Origin: JBGPTK01 sp963797765
Lineage (GTDB): Bacteria > Acidobacteriota > Terriglobia > Acidiferrales > UBA7541
Length of the DNA: 64,000 nucleotides
Direction of reading: 5' to 3'
Assembly (NCBI GenBank): GCA_963797765.1
Contig: CAWCQU010000004.1
Coordinates: forward strand, 62,001 to 126,000
Below, in pieces: positions 36,312-48,657 of this stretch (position 1 is its first letter; the number at the start of each line of letters is the position of its first letter). The notes under the pieces were generated by a model. It saw only the letters and a program-made list of their open reading frames with translations. It searched no databases and was not told the DNA's origin. The position numbers were made by a program, and so were the translations under genes.

Positions 36312-36340
36312 TTGACAACCCGCAACTGACTGTCTAGCAT
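36312..36340 (+). promoter_or_regulatory. Sigma70-type promoter for the HU/IHF-like gene
   Basis: TTGACA (36312-36317) and TAGCAT (36335-36340) are separated by 17 nt, upstream of the HU/IHF-like start at 36450. The -35 is perfect, the -10 matches at four positions. Confidence 0.45.
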
Positions 36341-36449
36341 AGGCTTCCTTCTTCCAAGTGTTTAACTTTGAACGGTTAGCGATGATACTCTTACGGGGGA
36401 AGTGTTCACGGCTCGAAACGTCCGTGAATTGTCGAACGGGGAGGCTGGC

Positions 36450-36716
36450 GTGATAAAACTCGATATCGTCAACGCTGTCGTCCAGCGAACGAACATAACC
36501 CGAACCAAGGCAGAGCAGGCGGTCGAAACCGTGTTTGAGGCCATGAAGAACGCGCTGGGACGCGGTGAACGCATCGAGCTTCGCCGGTTCGGCGTATTCA
36601 ACGTCAAGCCTCGGAAAACCGGCATCGGCCGCAATCCTCGTACTGGCGAACAAGTTAGCATCCCGCCGGGAAAGGCTGTCCGGTTCAAACCCGGGAAAGA
36701 ACTGCAGACACTCTAG
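36450..36716 (+). CDS. HU/IHF-family DNA-binding protein
   Basis: 88 residues. The DNA-binding arm segment RRFGVFNVKPRKTGIGRNPRTGE and the preceding helices (KAEQAVETVFEAMKNAL) are typical, with IPPGKAVRFKPGKEL at the end. IHF-alpha/beta versus HU cannot be decided. GTG at 36450 follows GGGGAGG, giving standard length; a GTG at 36402 would add 16 residues. Confidence 0.92.
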   Translation: MIKLDIVNAVVQRTNITRTKAEQAVETVFEAMKNALGRGERIELRRFGVFNVKPRKTGIGRNPRTGEQVSIPPGKAVRFKPGKELQTL

Positions 36717-36875
36717 GCGCACCCCTCCTGCCGCCGAGTTGTTCGAATAGCGTCGTTTTGACTCTATGGGTTTCCCCATTTTCTCTCCGTCGTCTATCCT
36801 GTTATGCAGAGCTTCTGCGGGAATCTCCCTCACGGAAGCAGGCATCGAATCACAAAGGCGGTTTCACAACTATTC

Positions 36876-37910
36876 ATGAGCAGCGGGAACGGTCACGGTC
36901 AGCCACCTGTCGAATTAATGGAGAACCAGTTTCAGCCGGTTTTCGAAGTGGCGATGACTGCACCCAAGCCCCGCAAACGGCCTTGGGCCCTGGCGCTGAT
37001 TCTGTTTCTGCTGACCATTCTTTCCACCCTGGCGGTCGGCGCGCAATTCGCTCAAGCCTACGCCGCGAACCAGGCGCCATTTACTTCAGACATTAACCCC
37101 TTCGAAGGAATCGCGGCCGCTTTCATTCATCCCGAACTTCTGCTGCTGGGCATTCCCTTTGCGTTTGCTCTGTTGGCGATACTTTTGGCGCATGAGTTGG
37201 GCCATTATTTCGCATGCCGCTATTACGGTATCGACGCTAGCTATCCCTATTTTATTCCGGCGCCGACGATCATCGGCACCATGGGTGCATTTATCCGCAT
37301 CCGTTCGCGGATCATCAATCGCACCGCGTTATTTGACGTGGGCATTTCAGGGCCTGTGATTGGATTCCTATTTGCAGTACCCGCGCTGGCTCTGGCGATT
37401 CTATATTCCAAGGTTGTGCCGGGAGCGCAAGCGGACGCGCTGATCGTTTTTGGAAATCCGTTGCTGGTGAAGTTGTTAGTGGCAATCTTACGGCCGGGCA
37501 TTTCCCCCAACGATTTGCTCCTGCATCCCGTGGGCCGAGCCGCCTGGGTGGGCCTTTTCGCCACCGCATTGAATTTATTGCCGGCTGGACAATTGGATGG
37601 TGGGCATATCGTTTACAGTTTGGCGAGCGAAAAACACCGCCGCATTTCGCTGGCCGTGGTGGCGGTGCTTTTGCTTATGGGCGGGCCAGCGCTCCTCCAC
37701 ACGATGCTGAATATCTCGATGCCTGCAATCCTCATCCAAGAATGGCCCGGATGGGCGTTCTGGGCGATGCTGCTTTTGGTCTTCGGGTTCCGCCACCCGC
37801 CACTTCTGGATCGCTGGCAACCGCTCGACCAAAAGCGCCGTATCTGGGCCGTCGTCGCCCTGGTCATTTTTATTCTTTGCTTCACTCCGATGCCTTTCTT
37901 CATCCGCTAG
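36876..37910 (+). CDS. Site-2 protease-family membrane zinc metalloprotease
   Basis: About 344 residues with six or more membrane segments. The zinc site HELGHYF is inside the first core helix and the third ligand lies in NLLPAGQLDGGHI, both hallmarks of S2P enzymes (M50). Such enzymes cut membrane-bound regulators. There is no PDZ domain in the visible sequence. The start is uncertain between 36804 and 36876; neither has a strong ribosome site. Confidence 0.88.
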   Translation: MSSGNGHGQPPVELMENQFQPVFEVAMTAPKPRKRPWALALILFLLTILSTLAVGAQFAQAYAANQAPFTSDINPFEGIAAAFIHPELLLLGIPFAFALLAILLAHELGHYFACRYYGIDASYPYFIPAPTIIGTMGAFIRIRSRIINRTALFDVGISGPVIGFLFAVPALALAILYSKVVPGAQADALIVFGNPLLVKLLVAILRPGISPNDLLLHPVGRAAWVGLFATALNLLPAGQLDGGHIVYSLASEKHRRISLAVVAVLLLMGGPALLHTMLNISMPAILIQEWPGWAFWAMLLLVFGFRHPPLLDRWQPLDQKRRIWAVVALVIFILCFTPMPFFIR

Positions 37911-37990
37911 TTCCCGATTTAGCGTGCTCAGAATCGCCTGTACTGTCGCAGTTCGACGAATGTTGTTTTGACCTGCAGGCGCGACGGGAT

Positions 37991-39361
37991 ATGATGCGCG
38001 CACTTGGAGGCGTTGCGAATTTCGCGCCCCCTGTTCCGATGACTACACTCGAGCGCACGCTCAACCTTCGTGACTTGCTCCTTCTAATCGTCGGCTCGGT
38101 GATCGGCTCCGGGATTTTCCTTGTGCCAGGAGCCATCCTTCGGCAGGTAAACGGATCAGTGGGATTGGCGCTGGGCGTGTGGGTGTGCGGTGGCCTGCTT
38201 TCTCTGCTGGGCGCGTTAACCTACGGAGAACTATCCGCAATGAATCCCGCGGCAGGCGGACTCTACGTTTACATTCGCGAAGGATTCGGGCGCCTCCCCG
38301 CGTTTCTTTACGGCTGGACTCTCTTCCTCGCCATCGCAACCGGATCGATTGCCACGCTCGCAGTGGCGTTCGCGGCCTACATGGGACAGATTATTCCTCT
38401 CTCGCCCATCGCCATCAAGGCAGTGGCCGTGGGAATGATTGCGGTGGTCACCGCAGTGAATGTGTGGGGAACTCGAGAGAGCGCGGACATGCAGAATTGG
38501 ACCACGCTGATCAAAGTGGTCGCGATCCTGGTGATGAGCGCGATCCTGCTGGCCCTGGGGCGCGGCTACACCGCCACCGTGGCCGCGATATGGCCGGCGC
38601 AACACGCCGGAATCGCCACCAATTTCGGCATCGCGATGATTGCAGTGCTCTGGGCGTACGAAGGTTGGCAATTTGCAAGTTACAGTGCGGGCGAAGCCAG
38701 CAATCCTCAGCGGGATTTTCCTCGCGCGTATTTTGCCGGTACCGTTTTCTTGATGGCGATCTATGTCCTTGCTGTGGTCGCTTATCTTGCCGCGCTGGGG
38801 CCGGCCAGGGTCGCCGCGTCTGATACGATCGCCGCGACGGCGATCGACGCGGTTCTCGGTCCAGGCTTCGCGAAACTGGTTGCGCTGATGATTCTGGTTT
38901 CCACGTTCAGCGCCGCAAACAGCGTACAACTTACCGCGCCGCGAGTTTTCTATGCGATGGCCAAGGACGGTTTGTTCTTCCGGCGCCTTGCCGAAGTTCA
39001 TTCGCAATTTCGCACGCCGGCTATCGCAGTGTTGGCGTGCGGTGTATGGTCAGCTGTGCTGGTATGTGCGGCCAGTTTTCAGCAGCTTTTCACCTACGTG
39101 ATTTTTACCGGCTGGATTTTCTATGGATTAGCCGCTGCAAGTATTTTTCAATACCGCCGGCGGATGCCCGGCGCGGAACGGCCCTATAGGGTGCCCGGAT
39201 ATCCATGGACTCCGGCTCTCTTTGTGATTGCGGCAGGCGCCCTGGTGCTCAATGCGATTTGGAGCGGACCGGGCGGCGCTGCGGAAGGATTGGGGATTGT
39301 TCTGCTGGGGTTGCCGGCCTATCTCATCTGGCGCAAGCGCGGAAAGCCCATCGCTGAGTGA
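37991..39361 (+). CDS. APC-family amino acid permease
   Basis: About 456 residues with twelve predicted transmembrane helices. The first helix has GSVIGSGIFLVPG, the APC substrate-binding glycine motif, and AMNPAAGGLYVYIREGFGRLPAFLYGW follows in helix 3. Serine/threonine or basic amino acid exchange are common for such proteins; substrate unknown. The start could also be at 38039. Confidence 0.9.
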   Translation: MMRALGGVANFAPPVPMTTLERTLNLRDLLLLIVGSVIGSGIFLVPGAILRQVNGSVGLALGVWVCGGLLSLLGALTYGELSAMNPAAGGLYVYIREGFGRLPAFLYGWTLFLAIATGSIATLAVAFAAYMGQIIPLSPIAIKAVAVGMIAVVTAVNVWGTRESADMQNWTTLIKVVAILVMSAILLALGRGYTATVAAIWPAQHAGIATNFGIAMIAVLWAYEGWQFASYSAGEASNPQRDFPRAYFAGTVFLMAIYVLAVVAYLAALGPARVAASDTIAATAIDAVLGPGFAKLVALMILVSTFSAANSVQLTAPRVFYAMAKDGLFFRRLAEVHSQFRTPAIAVLACGVWSAVLVCAASFQQLFTYVIFTGWIFYGLAAASIFQYRRRMPGAERPYRVPGYPWTPALFVIAAGALVLNAIWSGPGGAAEGLGIVLLGLPAYLIWRKRGKPIAE

Positions 39362-39398
39362 GCTCCTCTCTATCCCAAAAACGGCGCCTACCCTTGGA

Positions 39399-41843
<2,445 letters not shown>

Positions 41844-41898
41844 TGGTTCAATCAGTGTATCAGCATGGCGCGAACCCGGTGAATCCGAGGATCAGCAG

Positions 41899-42780
41899 CT
41901 AGGCGCTCAGGAAGGCGATACCAGCAAAAATGAGGACGATGCCGAGCCACTGGCTCCATTCGAGTTTTTCGCGCAGAAAGACGGCGGCGAGCAACACGGT
42001 CACGGCGCCATAGAGAGAAGAAAGGACACTGGCCACAGCAACTTGTTCCGTTTTGAGCGCGAGGTTATTCGAGACGAACGCAATGGAGTCGACCACCCCA
42101 ATCCCGCCCACCAGCCACCAATCGATTCCTTGGGGCGGGCGAGCGCTTTGCCGCGCCGGCCAGGCCAAAATCCCAAGCGTGGCAAATGTTACGAGACGTA
42201 TGCCCCAAACGGAAACGATTCCACCAACCGCTGGCATCACTCGAAATCCCAGCATCCAAAATAAAGTGCCGTAGCCGATCGCCGCGACGATAGCCCATTT
42301 TACCCCGCGCGCCATGTGACCCGTCAGGTGCGGCTCGACGGAATTCTTGCTCCTTTCCTTCGAGAAAGAAGTGGCCGTCAGCACCAGTCCAATCACGGCG
42401 GCGACAAGTCCGAGGCCTCGGGTGCGACGTATTGTTTCGCCGCTTAAAATCGAAAGAATAACGGTGAGCGCCGGATAACTTGCTGCAATCGGCGCGACTA
42501 CCGCCAGCGTGCCAACTTCAAATGAACGATAGAGTGCCAGCGTGCTACCGGTGTTGATCAGGCCCGCGAGGACTACCCACTCCCAACCACGCGTAGTGGT
42601 GCCCGCGGTGAGCCGGTGCAAGCCACCCATCGCTTCCGTCAAAACGCTCAGAGCCAGAAAGCCGATCAACTGCATGTAGAGCAGCGTGCGGAAGGTGCCA
42701 ATGCGGCGAGTGGCGAACCGCGCCATGTAATCGGCGATGCCCCAGACAATCGCGGCGGTCAGGCCGAGAGCGATGCCCAC
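41899..42780 (-). CDS. EamA/DMT-family transporter
   Basis: 293 residues with ten predicted transmembrane helices in two similar halves (GIADYMARFA in the first, VDSIAFVSNNLALK in the second). Ends in a typical EamA helix. Exports or imports small metabolites; substrate unknown. GTG start at 42780 with AAGGA upstream, 28 bp after the uracil-DNA glycosylase stop. Confidence 0.87.
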   Translation of the reverse strand: MGIALGLTAAIVWGIADYMARFATRRIGTFRTLLYMQLIGFLALSVLTEAMGGLHRLTAGTTTRGWEWVVLAGLINTGSTLALYRSFEVGTLAVVAPIAASYPALTVILSILSGETIRRTRGLGLVAAVIGLVLTATSFSKERSKNSVEPHLTGHMARGVKWAIVAAIGYGTLFWMLGFRVMPAVGGIVSVWGIRLVTFATLGILAWPARQSARPPQGIDWWLVGGIGVVDSIAFVSNNLALKTEQVAVASVLSSLYGAVTVLLAAVFLREKLEWSQWLGIVLIFAGIAFLSA

Positions 42781-42808
42781 AAATTATCCTTGTGAAGCGG
42801 AGCCACGG

Positions 42809-43666
42809 CTAGCGCTGGGCTGCTCGCTTGGGAATTTCCCGGCCAAGCTCGGTGAGAACTTTTTTCAAATCGTTCCACACTTCGCTCTTGGCCGGTGGAT
42901 TTCGCAGCAGGTAGGCGGGATGGTAAGTAGCGATCAATTTCGAGCCGTGGAAATCGAACCATTGCCCGCGGAATTTGGAGATACCCGCATTGGTGGCCAG
43001 CAGAGTCTGCGCGGCGCACGCGCCGAGGCAGACGATTACTTTCGGCGCGATCACGCCCAATTGGCGCATCAGGAACGGCGAACATGTTGCGATTTCGTCT
43101 TTTTCCGGCAGGCGATTCTCCGGCGGGCGGCATTTCACCACGTTACAGATGTAAACGTCGTTGCGTTGCAATCCCATCGCTTCGATCATTTGCGTCAGGA
43201 GTTTGCCGGCCCGGCCGACGAATGGTATGCCCTGAATATCTTCATCGTGTCCGGGACCTTCGCCGACGAATACCAACTCCGCCTTGGGATTTCCCACGCC
43301 GAAGACGATATTCGTGCGTGCTTTGTGCAAGCGGCAACGCGTGCAATCGCCGATGTCGGCGCTGATTCGCTCGAGGGTGTCGCCCTCCACGCGGTCAGCC
43401 ACATCGAAGAGAGACGGGCCTCGCAGATTCGGGAGCACAGGCAAAGCCGATGGCGGTGCGAACTCTGCAACCGGAGCACCCTGCGAGCGCGGCTTACTTA
43501 CATCCTCGGGTAAAACCGGTGCGCGATTTGGGGCAACTTGCTCCCGCGAAGCTGCCGGTATTTCTGGAACAGCTCCCCGGGCTCTGTCGCGATAAAAAGA
43601 CTTCACGCCTAGATCGTCATAATAACGCAGCCAAGCTTCTACTTTCGTGCGCGTTTGATCGTTCAT
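42809..43666 (-). CDS. Uracil-DNA glycosylase, family 4 (Fe-S)
   Basis: 285 residues; the first 100 are a variable proline-rich leader and the rest is the catalytic domain. Family 4 features are CTRCRLHKARTNIVFGVG, GEGPGHDEDIQGIPFVGRAGKLL, the CNVVKCRPPENR loop and the TYHPAYLLRNP motif. CTRC with two later Cys residues would bind [4Fe-4S]. Removes uracil from DNA. Confidence 0.93.
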   Translation of the reverse strand: MNDQTRTKVEAWLRYYDDLGVKSFYRDRARGAVPEIPAASREQVAPNRAPVLPEDVSKPRSQGAPVAEFAPPSALPVLPNLRGPSLFDVADRVEGDTLERISADIGDCTRCRLHKARTNIVFGVGNPKAELVFVGEGPGHDEDIQGIPFVGRAGKLLTQMIEAMGLQRNDVYICNVVKCRPPENRLPEKDEIATCSPFLMRQLGVIAPKVIVCLGACAAQTLLATNAGISKFRGQWFDFHGSKLIATYHPAYLLRNPPAKSEVWNDLKKVLTELGREIPKRAAQR

Positions 43667-43741
43667 GGGAATGAATTGTATCTGTGAACGGGGCAGAGTT
43701 CCAGCGGCGCCGAGTAATCTCGCGCGACATAATCTTGCGTG

Positions 43742-44956
43742 TCAGTTTGGAAGTTGATGGCGGAGCTGGACGATTTCATCCAGGATGCGGTTCGCAACGT
43801 CGAACTTTGTCATTCTCGGAAGCGAGAATTCGCGTCCGTCGCGATGGAAGATCGTCACGATATTCGTGTCAGTATCGAAGCCGGCGCCTTCGCGCGTCAC
43901 ATCATTGGCCACGATCATGTCCGCGCCCTTACGGACGAGTTTCGAGCGTGCGTTTTCGGCAACACGCTCCGTTTCCGCGGCAAACCCAACGATGATTCGG
44001 CTGCCCTTCTCGCGCCCCAGCTCAGCCAAAATATCCACGGTCGGTTCCAGCTCGACCAATAGATTTTCGCGGCCACGTTTGATCTTTTCGGCGTGGTGCG
44101 CCACGGGACGATAATCCGAAACGGCAGCGGCAAGAATCGCGGCGCTCGATTCCGTCGAATGCTCGCGCACCGCGCGATGCATCTCCTCGGTGGTGCGCAC
44201 CGGTATCCATTCCGCCCCGGCTGGAGCGGCAAGCTCGGTGGGTCCGCTGATTAATATCACGCGCGCACCGCGGCGATTGGAGGCGTCCGCCAGCGCATAA
44301 CCCATTTTCCCCGACGAGCGATTGGTAAGGTAGCGGACCGGATCGATATCCTCGCAAGTAGGTCCGGCGGTGATGAGGATGGTCTCGCCGGCCAAATCGT
44401 TCCGCAACCCGAGCACTTCACGCACAGCGCTGAGAATCGATTCAAGTCCCGCGAGGCGCCCGGCACCGGTCATGCCACAGGCAAGATACCCTTCATCGGG
44501 ATTGACCACGCGAACCCCACGCGCCCGCAATACGGCAATATTTTCCTGGGTGGCAGGGTGCTCCCACATATTCACATTCATCGCGGGAGCCACGATCACT
44601 GGAGCTTTAGTAGCGAGATAGAGAGTCGAAAGAAAATCGTCAGCCAGGCCGCGAGCGAATTTCGCCAGAGTGTCGGCGGTCGCGGGAGCAACTAGCAGCA
44701 GGTCGATGCGCTGCGCCACGGCGATGTGTTCGATGGCGCTTTCCACATTCGCGGGCGCCGCTGAATCGGCGCCAGAAAACATTTCAGTGATTACTTTCTG
44801 CCCGGTAAGAGCGGCAAACGTAAGAGGGGTGATGAACTGCAGCGCGCCGCGGGTCATTACAACTTGGACGTCCAGTTTCTCCTGCTGCAGGCGGCGCACC
44901 AACTCCGCGGCCTTATAGGCAGCTACTCCGCCCGTCACTCCCAGCGCAATTCTCAT
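43742..44956 (-). CDS. coaBC: Bifunctional phosphopantothenoylcysteine decarboxylase/phosphopantothenate-cysteine ligase
   Basis: About 404 residues from the ATG at 44956. The N-terminal CoaC flavoprotein half starts LGVTGGVAAYKAAEL and has the HP.. segment PAMNVNMWEHPATQ and the CGMTGAGRLAG flap; the CoaB half has TAGPTCEDIDPVRYLTNRSSGKMG and ANDVTREGAGFD. Two steps of coenzyme A synthesis. An open frame reaches further upstream into rpoZ. Confidence 0.95.
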   Translation of the reverse strand: MRIALGVTGGVAAYKAAELVRRLQQEKLDVQVVMTRGALQFITPLTFAALTGQKVITEMFSGADSAAPANVESAIEHIAVAQRIDLLLVAPATADTLAKFARGLADDFLSTLYLATKAPVIVAPAMNVNMWEHPATQENIAVLRARGVRVVNPDEGYLACGMTGAGRLAGLESILSAVREVLGLRNDLAGETILITAGPTCEDIDPVRYLTNRSSGKMGYALADASNRRGARVILISGPTELAAPAGAEWIPVRTTEEMHRAVREHSTESSAAILAAAVSDYRPVAHHAEKIKRGRENLLVELEPTVDILAELGREKGSRIIVGFAAETERVAENARSKLVRKGADMIVANDVTREGAGFDTDTNIVTIFHRDGREFSLPRMTKFDVANRILDEIVQLRHQLPN

Positions 44957-44972
44957 CGGCTTCGCGGCGGGA

Positions 44973-45200
44973 TCAGCCCTTGCGCCGCTTCCCGTCCTTT
45001 TCGGCGGCTTCTTCCGGAGTATCCGGCCGCTCGTATTCGAGCAAGCCTTGAGCGAGTTCTTCTTCGGCGATACGGGTATTTTTGTGAGCCCGTGGATTAT
45101 CAACCATCGGCCGGGCTCCCCCCATCAATTGGCGGGCGCGGCGCGCGAGCACCACGACGTATGCGAACTTACTATCTGGCGCCTCTCTGGAAACCGGCAT
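44973..45200 (-). CDS. rpoZ: RNA polymerase omega subunit
   Basis: 75 residues from the ATG at 45200, preceded by GGAGGG. It has the omega core VVVLARRARQL, followed by KNTRIAEEELAQGLL. Omega helps assembly of RNA polymerase. Located between gmk and coaBC as in many bacteria. Confidence 0.92.
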   Translation of the reverse strand: MPVSREAPDSKFAYVVVLARRARQLMGGARPMVDNPRAHKNTRIAEEELAQGLLEYERPDTPEEAAEKDGKRRKG

Positions 45201-45207
45201 GCGATCG

Positions 45208-45837
45208 TTACCCTCCAAAAGATTTAAGAATATTGCGGATGCGCTCTTCGTTGCGCGCCACCAAACAGCGGGCCCCGGTGGCGATTGCCTGAACCTCGCG
45301 CCCCGCACGCTCCAGATCGTCGTTGATCACGACGTAATCATACTCGTTATAGCGGCGAAGTTCATCTCGCGCCCGGTTCAGCCGCCGTGCGATTTCGTCT
45401 TCGGCGTCTTGCCCGCGCGCGCGGATGCGCTTTTCCAAATCCTGGCGCGACGGCGGCAAAATAAAAATCGCCAAAGCTCCCGGCACTTTCTTTTTTACTT
45501 GCGCGGCGCCCTGGACGTCAATTTCCAGCACCAGGTCTTTACCGCGCTCGCGGGCTTCATCCAGCCATTTGCGAGGAGTGCCGTAACTGTGCCGGCCAAA
45601 CACCTGAGCGTATTCCAGAAATTCGCCCCGTTCGACCATTCCGCGGAAGGTTTCTTCCGATACAAAATTGTACCACTTGCCGGGCTGCTCGTTGGCGCGA
45701 GGGGGCCTTGTAGTACATGAGATGGACCAGAGCATGTCTGGCAACGCCAGAATTTTTTCGACCAACGTCGATTTTCCCGAGCCCGAAGGTCCCGAGACGA
45801 TCAGCAAAAGAGGTTCTTTTGGCGCATCCATCATCAT
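45208..45837 (-). CDS. gmk: Guanylate kinase
   Basis: 209 residues. P-loop GPSGSGKST, then SCTTRPPRANE, GEFLEYAQVFGRHSYGTP and VLEIDVQGAAQVKKK, the GMP-binding and lid segments. It converts GMP to GDP. The start overlaps the yicC stop by 4 bp and rpoZ follows by 7 bp. Confidence 0.95.
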   Translation of the reverse strand: MMMDAPKEPLLLIVSGPSGSGKSTLVEKILALPDMLWSISCTTRPPRANEQPGKWYNFVSEETFRGMVERGEFLEYAQVFGRHSYGTPRKWLDEARERGKDLVLEIDVQGAAQVKKKVPGALAIFILPPSRQDLEKRIRARGQDAEDEIARRLNRARDELRRYNEYDYVVINDDLERAGREVQAIATGARCLVARNEERIRNILKSFGG

Positions 45838-46739
45838 TCGACGTTTTGCACTTGCTCGCGCAACTTTTCGATTTCGGATTTTACTTCGAGCCCCAACTCC
45901 GTCATGGCCATGCCCTCCGCCTCGGTGCCGGGCGTCTTCGAAAGCAATGTGTTCGATTCGCGCTGCATTTCCTGCAAAAGAAAATCGAGTTTCTTTCCTG
46001 CTTCCGTCCCGCCGGTGAGCATGGCTTCAAAATGAAGCACGTGACTTCGCAGGCGCGATAATTCTTCGCTCACATCGCTGCGTTCGGCGGCGATGGCCGC
46101 TTCCTGCGTCAGGCGCGCCGGATCGAGCGGCGATTCGTGCAGTAATTCCTTTAGCCGCGCTTCCAGGCGCTTCATGTAAGCGGGCCGAATCCGCTGTGCC
46201 AGGCCTTCAATTACGGTTACGTGTCCCGTGATCGACTGGAGCCGCCGGCTCAGTTCCGCGGATAATACTCTACCTTCGGATTGCCGCATTTGATCGAGAC
46301 GCTCGAGCGCTTCTTTCAGGCACTGCGATACTAGTTCGCCCAAGCGATCGAGATTGTCTTCGATCGAAGCAATCGGCGCCGCAATTACGCCCGGCAACCT
46401 CAAAATGGCCGCCAAGTCCGGCTCAGCCTTCATTTGAAATTTCTGGCGCAATTCTTCCGCGGCTTTCAAATACGCCGAGGCAATTTCCCGATTCACTTCC
46501 ACCGCTGCGGGCCCAGCCGGTTCAAAATGCAGAGTCACATCCAAATGGCCGCGCCGGATGCGCTCGCGGATCACTTGCCGGATGTTCGGCTCGAGCGGTT
46601 CAAAACCCTCTGGCAATCGCAGATGCAAATCGAGGAAGCGGTGATTCACGCTGCGCAGGCTGAGCCGCAGAGTCCAACCATTCTCTTCCACGCGCGCCTG
46701 TGCGTAGCCGGTCATCGATTTAAGAGCAGGGGTCGTCAT
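45834..46739 (-). CDS. YicC-family endoribonuclease
   Basis: 301 residues. SMTGYAQA at the N terminus and the C-terminal segment REMQRESNTLLSKTPG-like are the two YicC signatures, with SDVSEELSRLRSHVLHFEAML between them. Recent work attributes endoribonuclease activity to YicC. Coupled at both ends by 4-bp overlaps to the ABC exporter and gmk. Confidence 0.9.
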   Translation of the reverse strand: MTTPALKSMTGYAQARVEENGWTLRLSLRSVNHRFLDLHLRLPEGFEPLEPNIRQVIRERIRRGHLDVTLHFEPAGPAAVEVNREIASAYLKAAEELRQKFQMKAEPDLAAILRLPGVIAAPIASIEDNLDRLGELVSQCLKEALERLDQMRQSEGRVLSAELSRRLQSITGHVTVIEGLAQRIRPAYMKRLEARLKELLHESPLDPARLTQEAAIAAERSDVSEELSRLRSHVLHFEAMLTGGTEAGKKLDFLLQEMQRESNTLLSKTPGTEAEGMAMTELGLEVKSEIEKLREQVQNVE

Positions 46740-48586
46740 ATTTGGGCGGGGGCCGCGGGCCGCGGAGCGGCCTCGGCATCGTGAAATTGTAATTCGTAGA
46801 GGCGCGCGTAAGTTCCTCGCGATGCCAGCAATTCATCGTGCGTGCCGATCTCGCAGATCGTTCCTTCATCCAGTACGGCAATTCGATCGGCGCGGCGGAT
46901 TGTGGAAAGGCGGTGCGCGATGACGAAAACGGTTCGCCCGGTCATCAAGTTGTTCAGCGCGCGCTGTACAAGCATCTCCGATTCGGAATCCAGCTCCGAA
47001 GTAGCCTCGTCAAGAATCAGAATAGGAGCATCTTTCAGCAAAGCGCGGGCAATTGCAATGCGCTGGCGCTGGCCGCCGGAAAGGCGCATGCCGCGGTCGC
47101 CGATGCGCGTCTGGTAACCCTGCGGCAGTTCACTGATAAAATCGTGGGCCAGCGCCGCCTTGGCCGCCGCCGTCACCCGGGCTTCTGGCATGTCCGGCTG
47201 GCCGTAGCAGAGATTATTCCAAACCGTATCATTAAACAAAATCGTCTCCTGGGTAACCATGGCCATTTGCCCGCGCAAAGACCGCAAGGTCACTTCGCGG
47301 ACATCCACTCCGTCAATCCGCAACGCGCCAGTCGTGACGGAATAGAAGCGCGGCAGCAAATTGAGCAGCGTCGTCTTTCCCGCCCCACTCGATCCCACCA
47401 CCGCAAGCACCGCGCCGGCCGGAATCGAAAGGCGAATGTTCTTCAGGATGTGTGGACCGTCATCGTAAGCGAAATTGACGTCATCGAATTCGATCGAGCG
47501 CGAAAAATGCGGCAGAACCGCTGAGCCAGCCGCTTCCGCCACTTCTTCCTTGAGTTCCAGAAACGTAAATACCTGCGTAGTGGCTCCGAGCGCCTGCTGA
47601 AATTGTTGATAAATTCCGCCCAGCCGTTTCACAGGCTCGTAGACCTTGAACATCGCGTACGTAAACGCGAAGAAAACTCCGGTGCTCATCGCTCCATCGC
47701 GGATGCGCTGGCGAGCATAGAGCAAGAGCAAAGCGAACACGACCGCGCCGAGCAATTCCATCAGCGGAGAAGTAGTGGCGTAGGCGCGCACCCAGCGCAT
47801 ATTTTCACGCAGCAATCGCTGGGCCGTGGTGCCGAATTTCTTAACTTCGAAATCTTCCATGCCGAATGCCTTGACCACGCGATTCCCGCTCACGGTTTCC
47901 TGGATAATATGCGAAAGCTCGGCCAACCGAGTTTGGCTGTTGTGCACAGAATTGCGAATGCGACGTCCAAGCTTCCCGATGGGCCAAACAACCAAAGGCA
48001 AAACTATGACCGCAGCGAAGGCCAGACGGGCATCAAGCGATATCAGCACCAACATCAAGGCGGCCAAGGTGAACAATTGACGAAAAAAATCAGCGAGCCA
48101 TTCGGAGAGAGCGCTGCGCACTCGTTCTACATCGTTGATGACTGCGGATATCAAGCGCCCTGTCTGGTGAAGCTGAAAAAATTCCAATGGCTGGTAGATA
48201 ATCTTGGCGTAAATCTGATTGCGCAAATCGGTGACCGCGGCTAAGCCGACATATTGGATCATCGTGGATCCGAAAAATTCCGCCAAAGCCTTGCCCAAAA
48301 ATAAGACGCATAAACTGATTGCAAACACGCTCCAGACCCAGTGCACGGAAGATGGCAAGAAGCTGTTCAGGTAAACAGGATGGTTGATGAAAGGCACGTG
48401 CTCGAGCGGAACCCGCGCGCCGGCGACATGTGGATTCAAAACAAAATCCACTAAGGGCACGATCATGAGTGCGACCAGGCCCTCTCCCAAGCCCACGAAA
48501 CCCATCAGCACCACGGCGATCGAGAGCCGGCCACCGTAAGGCCGTACGTACCGTAGCAGACGCCGAAGTTCGCGCGAAAACTTCAC
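46736..48586 (-). CDS. MsbA-like ABC exporter, fused membrane and ATPase domains
   Basis: 616 residues: six transmembrane helices (about 20-310), then the nucleotide-binding domain with GSSGAGKTTLL (Walker A), LSGGQRQRIAIARAL (signature) and ILILDEATSELD (Walker B). It probably flips a lipid, perhaps lipid A, given its position next to LPS transport genes. Assignment to MsbA itself is not certain. Confidence 0.88.
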   Translation of the reverse strand: MKFSRELRRLLRYVRPYGGRLSIAVVLMGFVGLGEGLVALMIVPLVDFVLNPHVAGARVPLEHVPFINHPVYLNSFLPSSVHWVWSVFAISLCVLFLGKALAEFFGSTMIQYVGLAAVTDLRNQIYAKIIYQPLEFFQLHQTGRLISAVINDVERVRSALSEWLADFFRQLFTLAALMLVLISLDARLAFAAVIVLPLVVWPIGKLGRRIRNSVHNSQTRLAELSHIIQETVSGNRVVKAFGMEDFEVKKFGTTAQRLLRENMRWVRAYATTSPLMELLGAVVFALLLLYARQRIRDGAMSTGVFFAFTYAMFKVYEPVKRLGGIYQQFQQALGATTQVFTFLELKEEVAEAAGSAVLPHFSRSIEFDDVNFAYDDGPHILKNIRLSIPAGAVLAVVGSSGAGKTTLLNLLPRFYSVTTGALRIDGVDVREVTLRSLRGQMAMVTQETILFNDTVWNNLCYGQPDMPEARVTAAAKAALAHDFISELPQGYQTRIGDRGMRLSGGQRQRIAIARALLKDAPILILDEATSELDSESEMLVQRALNNLMTGRTVFVIAHRLSTIRRADRIAVLDEGTICEIGTHDELLASRGTYARLYELQFHDAEAAPRPAAPAQI

Positions 48587-48657
48587 TCGCCGAAATCCTC
48601 CAAGTTAAGCAAATCTGAGGGACTGATTCGTTACGCTAGAGGCGCGCCGGGTAAAAG